Below are positions 26,290-40,297 of a stretch of 64,000 bases of DNA, one piece after another; the first letter of the stretch is position 1, and each line of letters begins with the position of its first letter. The notes under the pieces were generated by a model. That model saw only the letters and a program-made list of their open reading frames with translations, had not been told where the DNA came from and searched no databases. Position numbers and translations under genes: made by a program. This stretch comes from Cryptomeria japonica (Eukaryota > Streptophyta > Pinopsida > Cupressales > Cupressaceae), in NCBI RefSeq assembly GCF_030272615.1, contig NW_026728906.1:454954-518953 (forward strand), read 5' to 3'.

Positions 26290-27050
26290 TTAGTATGCGA
26301 ATTTCTTTTGAATGTAATTCACCAGTTCCTGGGTGATGCGGAAGGCCTTGCTCAAAACGGAATCGGGGAGAGGGGGATTCGCCGCAAACAGAGAATTGGC
26401 GATTGTCTGAACTCCGGGAAACTGGCTGCTCAATCCAGCTATGGCCACTGCATTTTCATGCCCCACATTCTGCTGGAAATGAACAAGTGCCTTTGGAAAC
26501 ACAAACACATCTCCCTTCTCCAAAGTTTTGCTGAAAAATTTGTTGCTGGTGTCAATGAAACCCACAAGAAGCTGGCCTTCCAGTAAAACAAGAACTTCGG
26601 TGGCTCTTGGGTGTGTGTGAGGAGGATTTATTCCACCCACTGCGTAGTCGATGCGGACCAACGATATTCCAAACGTATTGAGGCCTGGTATCTGTTTAAC
26701 GTTCGCCATCGTTACGTTGGAGCCCACATCATTGTCGGTGTTCCCTGCCTGCCCAAGTCCCCGGAAGAAGAAATCGTTTGCTGAAACTTGCATTGGGTCT
26801 TTGCAAACGAACCCGTTCACCAAAACTGTTTAAAACAAGATCAAATCAATCTGTCTGTTAGTAACTCGACTCGTCTAATAAGCAAATCATTATCATTGTT
26901 TATGTATAAATATTCTCACTCACCGTTGCTTTCCTCATCTGCAACGCAGAAATCTTGCAAGGGATCCGGATCCCCTGCCATGACCCTGTCGCTGTAACAG
27001 CATATCAACAGAAAAAGTCCCAACGTGAAGTAAATCATGCGGTTAGCCAT
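26290..27050 (-). CDS. Germin-like protein (cupin), copy 3, two exons
   Basis: Exon 1 is 26924-27050, exon 2 is 26290-26825 and the intron is 26826-26923 with GT-AG ends. The encoded 220-residue protein is the same as in copies 1 and 4. Signal peptide, C35/C50, ligands H112, H114, E119, H158 and the N79 glycosylation site are all present. Confidence 0.93.
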
Positions 27051-27106
27051 TGTAATAGAAACGCAGACACAAGAGATCAGGATATGAATGTCTATTACAA
27101 ACCCAT

Positions 27107-27213
27107 CACACGCTTTATATAGCCCAAACCATAACTCTCCGCAAAGACTAATTCATCTTGACTCCGTATATTTCACGGATCCTTCCAGAGTTGTTGCTCT
27201 TTTCCTTACGTCA
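27107..27213 (-). promoter_or_regulatory. Promoter of germin-like gene, copy 3
   Basis: TATATAAA (minus, 27114-27121), TTGACT (27158-27163) and TGACGT (minus, 27208-27213) as in copy 1. Copies 3 and 4 differ from the others by one base at 27107, seven bases downstream of the TATA box, between it and the expected transcription start. Confidence 0.65.
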
Positions 27214-27624
27214 CACTAAGTCTTACTGCATGTGGTTGTCTCGCCTGCTACCGCAGATGTATTCTCACCATCCTTTCATTAACGTTGAAATTTTCTATCT
27301 TCTCCCTGCCCTGCTGCGTATGCCTATCTCAAGATCAACTTACCTCCTGCCCTACACGTATTCTCGCCATCGCCATCATTTTAGTAATGTGGAATTGTTT
27401 AGACTTAATTGGAACGGTGGGCTTCTTCAAAGGAAACAATATATAAATCTTTCTCCACCGTGGGAGAATCGGTATGAGAGGAAAGTTTCTTTCTTGGAGT
27501 TGGATATTGGCCTAAAGACTGTCCATGCTTTGTACCCTTTTTCAATGAGATTTTTATCTCTCGTCATTTAAATTAATTTATGTTATTCAATGTTTATTTC
27601 TCAGATTGTCTATGTTCTAGGACA

Positions 27625-28453
27625 GAAAAACATTGCTCAAAATAACTTATGTTCATTTACTTTACATTGAATGCGTTGATTAGAATATCTATTTCACATC
27701 CATCTACAATTTTGAAGTCAAGTAGGTGTATTACTTTTCTTTAGCAGTTTTGGAGACCTAAATTATAGGTTTAAGACAACATATGCAAACATAAGAACCA
27801 ATTTATGGAGGATAAATGTATAAGAAGATAGATTTTGGAGAGGTATTCTACAAGAAAAAAAACTTTTTGGTGGTGTTGAGAATCCCATCTTGGAAGAGAC
27901 CATGTTGTCCAAGGGATCTAGTATTTAGAATTATTTAAGATCGTTTTATTTTTCCAAACCCTAGAGGGTAGATGGGTAGCGGAAATAGAATCCGGTTTTG
28001 ACATTACAATTCACTAGAATCCATCACCTCTATAAGATATAACCTTATTAAGACGTTGATGTCTGATTTTCAGAATGTCATGGGTGAGTAGTTTGAATGC
28101 ATCTTGAACTGCCTTGGGTCAAGGTACAACAGTGACTAAAAATCGTACCGCTTCCAATACTCATAACTATAATGAATGTAAACCGCGATATTTTAGAGAA
28201 AAGAGCCTTCATTCTCAAACTGTTGATGGGTGCGAAAACATTGCTCACGTTGCGTTGAGTGCGTTGCTTAGATTGTCTCTTTCACATCCATCTACAGTTG
28301 AACTCGGCCAAAATTTAATCTTTAGGTGAGTGTGTTGTTGTAAATGAAGTAGGTGTCTTTTCTAGCAGTTTTGGAGATCAAAATTTTACCTTTAGGTGAG
28401 TGAATTCTCTTTAATAAAGTAGGTTTACTACTTTTTCTAATGTTTGAGATCTG
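27625..28453. repeat. Diverged direct repeat, copy 3, with 19-bp deletion
   Basis: Counterpart of 2241-3088, but the two 16-bp blocks (TTGTTGTAAATGAAGT) present in other copies have collapsed to one at about 28335-28350, removing 19 bp. This is the expected product of slippage or recombination between short direct repeats. Confidence 0.7.
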
Positions 28454-28826
28454 TCTATTTCCATTTTTCGACACCAAAACTTTTCGTCCAGTTGACTGCA
28501 TTGTCCTCTCGATTCTCCTTTTAACAAAGTACATACAGTTGATTTAGATGATTTATTTTTTATTATTTTTGTGAGATATATGTTTATTTAATATTTTTTT
28601 TAACTTAATGTTTTGATGAATTAGTTGTTTGGGGTAACTAAATAGGAAAATATAATATTAAAGATTATTTTTTTCCTCTTACTTCAATCAAATATATGAG
28701 AAAAGTATTTCATATTGATTAGACATTTCATTTTATTTATTTTTATTTATATTGATTGAATTTTCTTTTCTTTTATATCAAATAATATGACAATTATAAA
28801 TAGTTTATAAAAAATATTCAATTTGA

Positions 28827-28955
28827 GAAGTAAAAAATGCGTTAAAAGTGATATATTGGGATGATTCTTGGTTGGGAAACGTTTAGTTCCATGATCCCTT
28901 GTTTACCTATCAAGAATTATCTTTTTACTCTCTTTGGATAAGGGTGGCTAACTAA
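28827..28955 (+). pseudogene. Possible LINE remnant, copy 3
   Basis: Counterpart of 3462-3590. Weak call. Confidence 0.3.
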
Positions 28956-29810
28956 TGAACTTTTTACAATTAAGAAATCAAAGTGATCAACAATCGAATA
29001 TAAGGAACAAATAGAGTGAGAGGGGGAATAAAATTCTACACCTGATCGATTCATGATTATAATAAGTGGTTCATATTATAGAAGAGCAAGTCAATAAAAC
29101 AGTTTGGTCATATTTTACGCTAGTATAATCTCAGTTTTCTTGATAACTACTCGAGTACATTTTTTTTTAATATCTCTCATAGGTTTTACCTTGTCTTTCA
29201 TACCACACTCACAATCTCCAATTCCCCATTGAGTTTCCACAAATGACTAATACGAAAGGTAAATCTACATCCATGTAAGAGCATGGACACCGGGAGTGAT
29301 CTAATATTGGATGCAATTAAGTGAGGAATATTTTTTGAATGAATCCCTATACTTTTGGACCCTTTAATGACATGGTTTGCATAAGTAAGAAAATGTTTAT
29401 TAATGTAGAGAGCATGGTTTTAGGTACTTTTCTATGTGGAGGTGATACAAATAGGCATGGGTAGCCTATGCGGTTACAGATGATTGTGGTTCTTCCATCA
29501 ACGCTATTCTCTTTTTTATTGAATGATATGGTGTAATAGAAAAGTCAAGAATATACAACTAGCAATTGCACCTTGGTGTGCAATATGTACGCCGAATAGA
29601 TGTGGAATGATTATTAAAAAAAATTGATCTATTTTTTCATATATTTGTGCAACACGTGAGATAAATTAGCAAACCATTTAGTAAATGATATTATTTATTC
29701 AACAAAGGTCTCAACATTTGAAAAAATTATAGATCCAAATCAACTATGCATCTACTTAAACGGACAAATGCAATCAAACAAAACCCTTAAACCGGGAATA
29801 TAATCGAGTT

Positions 29811-30511
29811 CCATTACCAATATTCTTATGTTTTGTTTGAAATAGGGAGAGAAGGAGAGAGGGAGATATAGGGATATAAAGAGAGAGATAGAGGAGGAAG
29901 AGTGAGGGAAAGATAAAGGAGTGAGGAGATAGAGTTAGGCGATAAATATAGAGAGGAAGATAGAGATCGAGATTGATATAGATATGGAGAAGAATAGGGA
30001 TATGGATATGAGAGGAAGAGATAAAGAGAGAGGAGAGAGAAATAGATAGAGATAGAAGAGATAAATATATAGAGAGGGGGAGAGAGAATGAGCGAGGGAT
30101 AACTTTGAATCAATTGTGCATTCATTAATACAAACCAAACATAAGTGAAAGAAAACCTTTCAATCAAAAGATAATTGAACTCCATTACCAATAGGCTCAT
30201 GTTATGTTTGCAATAGTGAGAGGGGAGAGATGAATAGATAAAGAGAGCGAGACATGTCTGGAGATAGGGTGACAGAGGAAGAGAGAGCTAGAGATGGGAA
30301 TGAAGAGAGGGAGGTGGCAAAGAAATAGATGGTTAAAGAGAGTGAGACGTGCCTAGATAGAGTGAGAGAGGATGAAAAGGACAAATAAAGAGAGATATAG
30401 TTGTAGAGGGATAAGGAGAAATTAAGATAAAGATTAGGAGATAGAAACGGATAGAAAAGAAGAGATACAAAGATACAAAAGGGGAGAGAGAGAGAGAGGG
30501 AGGGAGGGATA
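29811..30511. repeat. Polypurine GA-rich tract, copy 3
   Basis: Counterpart of 4446-5146, with A at unit position 5130, which lengthens the GA dinucleotide run at the expense of the GGGA run. Confidence 0.85.
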
Positions 30512-33486
30512 TTTTTGGGCCAATTTGTAATTCAAACTCGTTAATGAAGATGTTAACATAGGTTGACACCTAGTATGGTGGTTATACCTTTTGTAAATCT
30601 TTGAACCAATAGTAATAGTATTAACATAGTATTGAATTATTTGTAATTGCCATGTATAACCTCATTTTGTGTGTTTTGTCACGTATGCACTATCCTTTAG
30701 TGCATTATCCACTTATACTTCTCAGTACATAATACATCTGAGGAATTTTGTAGATAGAGTGGCAAGGGAAGAAGTTACATAGAAGTTGTATACTTCAACA
30801 CTTCTCTTGTTTGTATTTATTTCTCACATTTGGGAGTCTTAAATTACACACTATAATTATTTTCTCGATATCCATACTTGCCTTGCTTTAGCTTTACAAA
30901 CAACCTTATGACCACACATAATAAGGTCAAGTCATCCTAAAGCCCATACAACCTTGCATCCCTCTAATGACATGTGTGGTTAATAATCACATTCTAAACT
31001 GAATTAACAATAGCTTCGATTTTATGTCCAACGACCATTAAGTTTAATTTAATCTAAATTGTTCTATTGATCTAGATTCTCCTTTAAATAAGAATAATAT
31101 TTAAGAAGTCATAAACATATAATTTAATATTAAATTTTTTAAATACATAATTAATTATTTTAATATTATAAACTTTTAAAAGCAATAAATATTAATAGAT
31201 AAAAATTTCAAAATAAATTAAAACAAATTATTTTTAAAATTCAAAATATAATTTAAAAATAATAATATATAGAACTTTTTACATTTTTAAAAATACTAAA
31301 AAATCGAACTATTTCAACAATGAGGTTTAGACCAACCATGCACTACAATTTGCAATCAACAAATAACAAATGGTATGAGCACTAAGTAATTCATCATATA
31401 TCTTCGCATTTCTCCATCATAATCAGTAAAATTCAATTAACTTTGAGAAGTAACAAGAACCCATGCAAAATGTAGAAAGACAGCACAAACATCCACCATA
31501 TCTTCAACAAAACTTATGTATTAATTTCAACAAGTCTTGGAAACAATCTCTAGCTTCCTCCTCCTACTCTACTTTCTAACAGTTCTGCTCTACTCTATTA
31601 TCCACCTATTAACCTTTAAAAATGAGAAGGCAAACCTTATATAGAAGTCTTGATACAAATGAATGTCCGAGATTGATTTGAATTTAATGGCCGAGATTTA
31701 ACCATGAAACCCTAATTAGGGCTAGTTATAACAACAACCACTTTAACCAATGAGAAAACTACAACACTTTGGGCACATGTCCCTCTTTGAATGTGGATCA
31801 ATGAGAAATGAGATTAGGTACATTGAATAATATTTGATGTAATGCCATATGTCACTTGCTCCTCCTTTGATGAGTTAGGTTCAATACACCTACAAGAACT
31901 GACTTGGCATCACTGAATTGGTCTATGATGATCAAGCACCACCTTAGCTTGCATGTCTCCCTAGCAATATGTCGACACTCAACATCATCCAATTGCTTGA
32001 TGTGATGGTTCATATTCTCAAATTGCATCCTCTTGAAAATCAAGTTTCTAGCTTTGATTAACTCTTCTAAAACTATTTATAACATGTAATTTTTTTCATA
32101 TCAGTTATCTTTTTCTTGAATAATATTTTAGGAGATTGACAAAATACCTAGGTTTACATTTATTATACTTTTAGTATTGTTATCTATTCTTTCATTGTGG
32201 TAGATGTAAAATGTTTCTATCATAATTTTGTGGGATACATATATGACTAATCCATTACAATACAAGGAACATTTTGGAGCACCAACAACAACTACGTATT
32301 TAGACTTTGTTAGTGTATCTGAATGTTCCTTCTAGATAAATTTTAGAGTTGATATTAGCTTGTTAGGATGTTGGTTTCTTGGGATTCTATGCCTGTGTGT
32401 GATGACATTTCATTATATTAATTAAAATATTTCTAATTGATAGAGTTTCTATTTTATTTATGATTTTAATATACATATTTATATAATTTATAAAAAACTT
32501 TTCAATAAAATATTTAATATATTTATAAAAATCTTTATCATAATAATGTATATTTAATTCAAATAAAAATTTCTATCTTAATTTGTTTTAAATTTAATGA
32601 AAAATAAATAAATAAGTATAAATTATTTTGTAATTTATGAAATAGGCTCATGACAATAACTGCATAGTTACTCTCTAGTTGGTATGATGTCAAAAAAATT
32701 AGATGCACGTAACATCATTTGGCTACCAGTTGGAGGAATTGTTGAAGAGATTGTATGGTTAATTAGTAACTTATATTTCATAAGTTTTATTTTTCAAAAA
32801 GCTTTGAATGAAACCTACACTAGATGTGTGTGCATGTAACCACCCAGATGATGGAACTTTACTACATTTTGTGTAGTATAATTCACGAAATGATACTTCA
32901 TCATTAAAATATGTGAACAATTTTTAAAATAACCAAATTGGAAAGAGCATAAACAATACGGGGGCAAAAAGAACACAAAATATGCACTAGGAACTATTAT
33001 TGTCTTCCTCCATAAAAGCCTCCACAAAAAAGTGCTTGTAATAGGAATAAATCTCTGGAAGCAATTATTCTCATCCAAAATTCATGTAACAAAGATTCAT
33101 AGTTGACAAAGGATCTTTTCATCAGCAATGGAACAAGGGACACTATAGCCTAAAAAGGCAAACGTGACTACCAAAATAAAGTAAAACTAGATGAGGCCAT
33201 GAGGCAAAACAAAATCTCCACATGCCCTCTAATGCTAGATAACTGGTCTAAGTGGTGCAAAACATGACCTTGAAGAACTCAAGTAACGGTAAAAAAAGGT
33301 TAAAAATTAGACCAAGAAGGAGTCTTGCGGCCTTGTAAATAGCCAAAATGACATTCATGCAAGGAAAAATTAATAGAGAAAGACAAAACAGTTTTATTCA
33401 AATTGTTCAAAATTCATGCAAAAATAGATAAGCAACATATGCAACTCTAAGATTGACCAAAAATTGATTTGATTTGACAATATTTA

Positions 33487-35004
33487 TGTTAACAACAGCC
33501 AAGAGGGAAGAATGAGAGGGGGGTGAATCAGTCTTCACCGGAATAACAAACTTTACCGCAAAACACAGATTTGATAAACTGCAGTAATAAGACAGATAAG
33601 AAAATTAATAGCACAACACACAACACTAAGATTTTGATGCGCAAAACCCAGTTAAGCGAAAAACCATGGTGGGAACCTACCCACAGTAAGATGATACTCT
33701 ACAATAGTATGTGAAAATATTACAATGAGGAATGCACATGCATTCAGGCACACTGCCTAGAGCTCACTGCTCAAATAATATTTGCTCGGAAGGCTACAAC
33801 CCTTAGGGAAGTCTCACTGACTCGCAATAAGATTTGGACTACAATTCGAAAGAAATGAACGGAAAGAATAGCATCTCCAAATAGAATCTCACCACAAACT
33901 CAACATCGAAGGATACATCACATGTTCGCACACAAACCTCTCTCTGATAATGAAGACACAACATCAAACAACCAAATTACATGACTATATCACCTATATA
34001 TATAATTTATCAACCTTGATAACAAGGTCGGCTAAACCCTCGACCCTCAATTAAAAAATTACATCACACGATACAAACACTGACCACCAGACCAATATAG
34101 TGGTTTACATAGCATAGCATGGTTCTAGGTCAAATTCCCAAACACATAACTCCACCGAAAATCACGCAAAGATCAATCGCAACACGCTACACCACCAGAA
34201 ATGGTGCATAACACACAAATCATCACTGGTTGATAGAAACCACCAAAAACTCACACAACGATAAATACAGATTGCCAAAACAAATAGGACATAATTAAAA
34301 AAAATACCAGCAAGCACATTAGAATCATCCACAATAGCTGCACCAACACTACTTTTCAAATCTTCATCGGTCAACGTCTGAAAGCTAAAGAACACAACCA
34401 ATCAACAACGGCCAGGAAGAAAGATAACTTGCGGAGAACCAAATCATGATTCAACTGAAATTAAGATACACAAGACCTTCCCAAGAAATATCCCAAAATC
34501 TCAGCACCAGATCTGATCACACCAAAATATACCAGAGGATATACCGAACTCTGCGAAACAGTGATCAACAAAGCATCGCTACAAACCGGATCAGAAAATC
34601 TTCCCAATCTGCAATCACCAGAGAAAATCATAGGAATATGTTGACATCAATGACCACAACATATCCTAGCATGACCAACAATATCCAACAATTTATGCCA
34701 AAACAACCACTTTATATCACTAGTTCAAATCAAATATCTATGCCAAAAGATCAGCCTATGCAAATTTTACCACACCAGAAAGTGCCAAAAAGCCAGCACA
34801 CAAGGATCGGCTTTTTAATAAAATATCCCAAACCTTTACACATGCAGATTGACCATAGTAAAATAATTGATCGTCTTATTAAAATTGAAGACAAATCATC
34901 TTTTAGCTAATTAAGCGCTTCCACTATCCACACAATAATGTGTTCCTAAAAAATCGCCCTACAGTAGAGCTTCAAATTTGTCAACTTGGTCTCCATGATC
35001 AACA
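33487..35004. mobile_element. Probable solo LTR, copy 3
   Basis: Counterpart of 8122-9639. TGTT start at 33487, AACA end at 35004, and ATTTA at 33482-33486 and 35005-35009. Confidence 0.62.
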
Positions 35005-37025
35005 ATTTAATAAAAAATATATATAATTTAAAATACACTAATCAACCATGAAATAAAATCTCCTATTTTTATTTTATTATTTATACGATGAATTTTATAA
35101 ACTTCAATTCATCGGGATTTTTAAAATCACAGTAGAAACACCTTCGGATTATCATGTCCTCACAAGAACACAAAAATATTATGGCACAAATCCACATTCC
35201 TTTCAGATGCTCAACCTCAATCAAAACCTCTATAAATCTGCAGTCATAATTAAAATAAATTACAAACATGTGAGTACCAAAAAACTAGTGGAGCTCAAAA
35301 AAAGAAAATGCACAGATTGAGATGAATGATAAGCTCTTAATATCTTTGATCAACTTAGGGGTGATTAAAAATACATATCTAATACAGTTCCACCTATAAT
35401 ATCAGATGCTATCTAGAATCATGTAATGTTTCATGGATAAGATTAACATAACCAGGCATTATTCTAACAACTAACCATCTAGCAAACTTACATAGAAGAA
35501 TATTCTAGTTAGAATATCATACACTAACAACACATAGCTTGAAAAATTGGCGTAGGCTATTTTGGGTTCATGGAGGTGCGAGCAAACGTTAATCTATAGT
35601 AAGTGAAATTGCTCAAACCCACAAAAAGGTCATTTGGAGCTCGTCGATTTTGCACAAGTCACGAGTTTTCTCTTGCACAAGTGTTTATCCTTTTGTAGAC
35701 TACGGTCTTCTTCAGCATGGTTTTCTATGTGGTTTTCTTCTATTTTTTTGTGTGTGCCTGGTTTATTCGTGTGTGTACCTAATGTTCAGATTGCTTTGGA
35801 AAACCAGGTTATTTCCCCTGTTGGTGAACTTTTAACTAGCACATTTTTCAAGGACTAGTGCACCCAACACCCCTATTTTGCTAAAATAGGCTCAACTGTT
35901 GAGAGATGAAAGTGGACCTTGTAATTTGCATGAATCTAATTTGTTTTGTTGTCCCATCACAACAAAATGTTTCGAAAAGGTGTGAACTTCATATAAACAC
36001 AACTCCCTTTCCCATTCTAGGAATCAATGTACTCAATATAGAAAACCAAAAAACCTAGTCAATCAAGCATTCAGGGAGCGAAACGATAAAGAAGTCCCAA
36101 TTTGATTATTCAATCATTGAAATATATGCTATAGCAATTATGATCAAGTGTATTATGTAATTCGTACCTAAGATAAGGTGTCATCATTTCACCATTTATC
36201 ATTTTCTTAGCCTCTTTTCTTGTGGGGGCATGCATCCTATCTCATCATTATCATTGTTGAAGAGAGAACACTAATACGCGGTTTGGATAAGGTAATCCCT
36301 TATATGAAATAACCATTTCTCCCAATTTTCTCTATCTACAGGTCCAAATCCGATAACAAGAAAGTTAAAGAAAAGTAGACCAGACATTAGCAGGCATCAC
36401 AAAACATTGATTGAACGAAAACCCTAAGAACAGGGCACCCAGCAGTCATTGACCCATATTTTTAAGAGGCAAGTGATCAAATATTGTCGATTTCATTTTC
36501 GATCATCTCTCAATTTTCCCTCAACTTTAGACACGGATCTCCAACGTTTCTCTCTAGTACAATTAGCTTCATATTACAGTCCCAATTTCCTCTCTATGTC
36601 TCCATCTCAGATATGTCTTACTCTTTCTATATTTCATCTTGTATCTACTACATTCTATAAAACTTAGTCATTTTACCATTGTTAGACTAGTTCATCTATA
36701 GACACTTCACTGTCTCCATCTCATGCAACAAAAGGAACAGGAACCTAATTTCGTATCCCTTCCTTAAAGACAACAACTAGTCCTATTCTTATTACTAATT
36801 ATGTTGTGTCAACTAAGATCTTCTAGCTTACATTGGTCAATCGTAGGATCTTGTTTCCTCCATTTCAAGGTTTACATTGATTTATGAGATGGTATGATTA
36901 TATATGCTACATAAACCAACATTTTTTAAGGTATGATCCCATATTGTATTGGTATAAAATTGGTGGTACTGAAACCAACATTGATATAGAAAAAAATAGA
37001 CATTTTTATTTCTAACGTGTTTCCA

Positions 37026-38328
37026 TCTACATCTTTCACTTGTCTTGCAATTGTGTACATTCTCATGTAAATACCAACGATGTTATACTCGCGCCCTTTT
37101 ATGCTTCATACCATAATGTGACTCCTCTAATTCCATAAGACCAGGAGTGCGCAAGGAGTGTAATGCTTCGTGTGGTTCATGTAACTAAACTCGGCTTCTA
37201 TTTGTAGATATGAGCAAAGGTTGTGTTTTTATCACTTAAAATGTGCTTTATATGTTTTCTTAAATGCTCACATATACATACTGGTGGCATAAAATGAAAG
37301 TAAGCGTGTAGGACTCAATAGAATATAAAATAGTGACTAGTGATTTAGAACTTTCCTTGGTGTAACCCAATAAAAAATATTGAAAAGAATGGAGTTGTAC
37401 CCTCATCTCTAGTATCAATTAAATGCAAGATTCACAAGCCAACTTCTCAATTTGAGTCTTAAATACAAAGTGGACATTACCTAGCACTTATGTAATTTCG
37501 TACAATATTGTATTCTTGTGGAAAGAGCTTGCTTAACAATATGCTCGAGTTCTACGCTCATTGACTAATTCTCTCCAATGACAAAACTTATGTTTCCATG
37601 AGTTGAAATCTAGAATCTCCATTTCCAAGTGTTGCACCATCTTATTACTCGACGTTTTTCTTCATCCAAATCTATTGATTGATATCTTCATTATTTTATA
37701 GTCTCTCTTTTCAATGTCTTCCCCCAAGCTAAACTATGCAACCAAATAGCGTTCACTTCCTTGTCAACCTCAATCAAAACCTAGAATAAAAAACATGCAC
37801 CTAGCTATCAAATATGGAATAAAATACATGCACTTGTCTAAAACAAATTAGCACTTCCCTAAATAAATCATGTAGAAAACTTTCTCCAATACCAACCGAT
37901 CGATAATCAAATCGAATATTCCATTCTAATCTCACCATCGCTGATTTTTGTTCTCTTCACTTATGTGCCGATCCAATGCACTATGCTACTGATGTGAACA
38001 TTCAGAAAGCCAAAATTGGTATCTTCTACATCTACACCTTCCACTTGTCTTGAAATTTTGTATGTGGTCAAATTTTGTGCCTACAATGTTATACATAATA
38101 TTTCGCACCCCTTTGTGATTTATAACAATATGTCACCCCTGTAATACCACAAGACTATTTAATAAAGAGTATGTTGATTGAATAAGATTTATGTATTTGA
38201 AATATGCTTCTTTTTTGTTGTGAGCATGTACTATGTTTTTCATCAACTCAAGACATTATTGTTGCAGTTTCTTAAGAATTTGAGTATCTGCAGTAGTTGC
38301 ATAGAATGAAAATGAGCAAGCTTCAAAG
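37026..38328. repeat. Diverged ~300-bp direct repeat pair, copy 3/4 junction
   Basis: Counterpart of 11661-12963. Confidence 0.7.
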
Positions 38329-38685
38329 ACATAGGTTATATAGACATCGAAGGCATGAAAGAAGAGGTCGTGAAGCTTTAGAATGAACTGATGTATGAAG
38401 CTCTATTTTATTAGATCATTTATAAATGCATGGGAAAAGTAGAAGATTATGATATTTGCAGATCTCACTGATAATGTATGAGTTATATCTATTATCTTAT
38501 TCTTGATGGAAATGCGATTGCCAATTTCTCAATATGACGACACTTTTATCTTCTTCGTATCAATCAACAAATACCTTGAGATATTGGAAATTATATTCAA
38601 AATGCGCTTACAACTTACCTTAAAATGTGTTACAGCAAAGTGAAATTTTAATGTTGTCATCAAAGGGACAAAACGACATCAATAT

Positions 38686-38905
38686 TTAATTTTCAATCTT
38701 TGGAATATGATGAGGACATACTGATGTCCAAAACAGATGCTATGAATGGCACAAGAGGACGCCAATAACCCTAAAATGATAGTTTTATTCAACGGTTAAT
38801 TTTCAATCTTTGGAATATGATGAGGACATGCTGATGTCCAAAACAGATGCTATGAATGGCACAAGAGGACGCCAATAACCCTAAAATGATAGTTTTATTC
38901 AACGG
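38686..38905. repeat. 110-bp tandem duplication, copy 4
   Basis: Repeats at 38686-38795 and 38796-38905, same as 629-848, each with a minus-strand AATAAA. Confidence 0.9.
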
Positions 38906-38962
38906 TGAGAAAAAAGAATTGGGAAAGACGGTCTTCATTGGGAGACCTCTTGTTTGTTTTGT

Positions 38963-39723
38963 TTAGTATGCGAATTTCTTTTGAATGTAATTCACCAGTT
39001 CCTGGGTGATGCGGAAGGCCTTGCTCAAAACGGAATCGGGGAGAGGGGGATTCGCCGCAAACAGAGAATTGGCGATTGTCTGAACTCCGGGAAACTGGCT
39101 GCTCAATCCAGCTATGGCCACTGCATTTTCATGCCCCACATTCTGCTGGAAATGAACAAGTGCCTTTGGAAACACAAACACATCTCCCTTCTCCAAAGTT
39201 TTGCTGAAAAATTTGTTGCTGGTGTCAATGAAACCCACAAGAAGCTGGCCTTCCAGTAAAACAAGAACTTCGGTGGCTCTTGGGTGTGTGTGAGGAGGAT
39301 TTATTCCACCCACTGCGTAGTCGATGCGGACCAACGATATTCCAAACGTATTGAGGCCTGGTATCTGTTTAACGTTCGCCATCGTTACGTTGGAGCCCAC
39401 ATCATTGTCGGTGTTCCCTGCCTGCCCAAGTCCCCGGAAGAAGAAATCGTTTGCTGAAACTTGCATTGGGTCTTTGCAAACGAACCCGTTCACCAAAACT
39501 GTTTAAAACAAGATCAAATCAATCTGTCTGTTAGTAACTCGACTCGTCTAATAAGCAAATCATTATCATTGTTTATGTATAAATATTCTCACTCACCGTT
39601 GCTTTCCTCATCTGCAACGCAGAAATCTTGCAAGGGATCCGGATCCCCTGCCATGACCCTGTCGCTGTAACAGCATATCAACAGAAAAAGTCCCAACGTG
39701 AAGTAAATCATGCGGTTAGCCAT
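38963..39723 (-). CDS. Germin-like protein (cupin), copy 4, two exons
   Basis: Exon 1 is 39597-39723, exon 2 is 38963-39498 and the GT-AG intron is 39499-39596. The 220-residue product is identical to those of copies 1 and 3, with all cupin ligands and the signal peptide intact. Confidence 0.93.
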
Positions 39724-39779
39724 TGTAATAGAAACGCAGACACAAGAGATCAGGATATGAATGTCTATTACAAACCCAT

Positions 39780-39886
39780 CACACGCTTTATATAGCCCAA
39801 ACCATAACTCTCCGCAAAGACTAATTCATCTTGACTCCGTATATTTCACGGATCCTTCCAGAGTTGTTGCTCTTTTCCTTACGTCA
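39780..39886 (-). promoter_or_regulatory. Promoter of germin-like gene, copy 4
   Basis: TATATAAA (minus, 39787-39794), TTGACT (39831-39836) and TGACGT (minus, 39881-39886). It shares with copy 3 the single-base variant between TATA box and start, here at 39780. Confidence 0.65.
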
Positions 39887-40297
39887 CACTAAGTCTTACT
39901 GCATGTGGTTGTCTCGCCTGCTACCGCAGATGTATTCTCACCATCCTTTCATTAACGTTGAAATTTTCTATCTTCTCCCTGCCCTGCTGCGTATGCCTAT
40001 CTCAAGATCAACTTACCTCCTGCCCTACACGTATTCTCGCCATCGCCATCATTTTAGTAATGTGGAATTGTTTAGACTTAATTGGAACGGTGGGCTTCTT
40101 CAAAGGAAACAATATATAAATCTTTCTCCACCGTGGGAGAATCGGTATGAGAGGAAAGTTTCTTTCTTGGAGTTGGATATTGGCCTAAAGACTGTCCATG
40201 CTTTGTACCCTTTTTCAATGAGATTTTTATCTCTCGTCATTTAAATTAATTTATGTTATTCAATGTTTATTTCTCAGATTGTCTATGTTCTAGGACA

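Larger units (their letters stand above)
25385..38057. repeat. Tandem array unit, copy 3 (19 bp shorter)
   Basis: Same layout, 12,673 bp because of a 19-bp deletion near 28331-28350. It shares C at 27107, C at 27352 and G at 28111 with copy 4 only, and T at 36205 with copy 2 only. Its unlisted stretches (28454-29810 apart from the LINE-like piece, 30512-33481, 35010-37025) hold the same unassigned spacer as copy 1. Confidence 0.98.
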
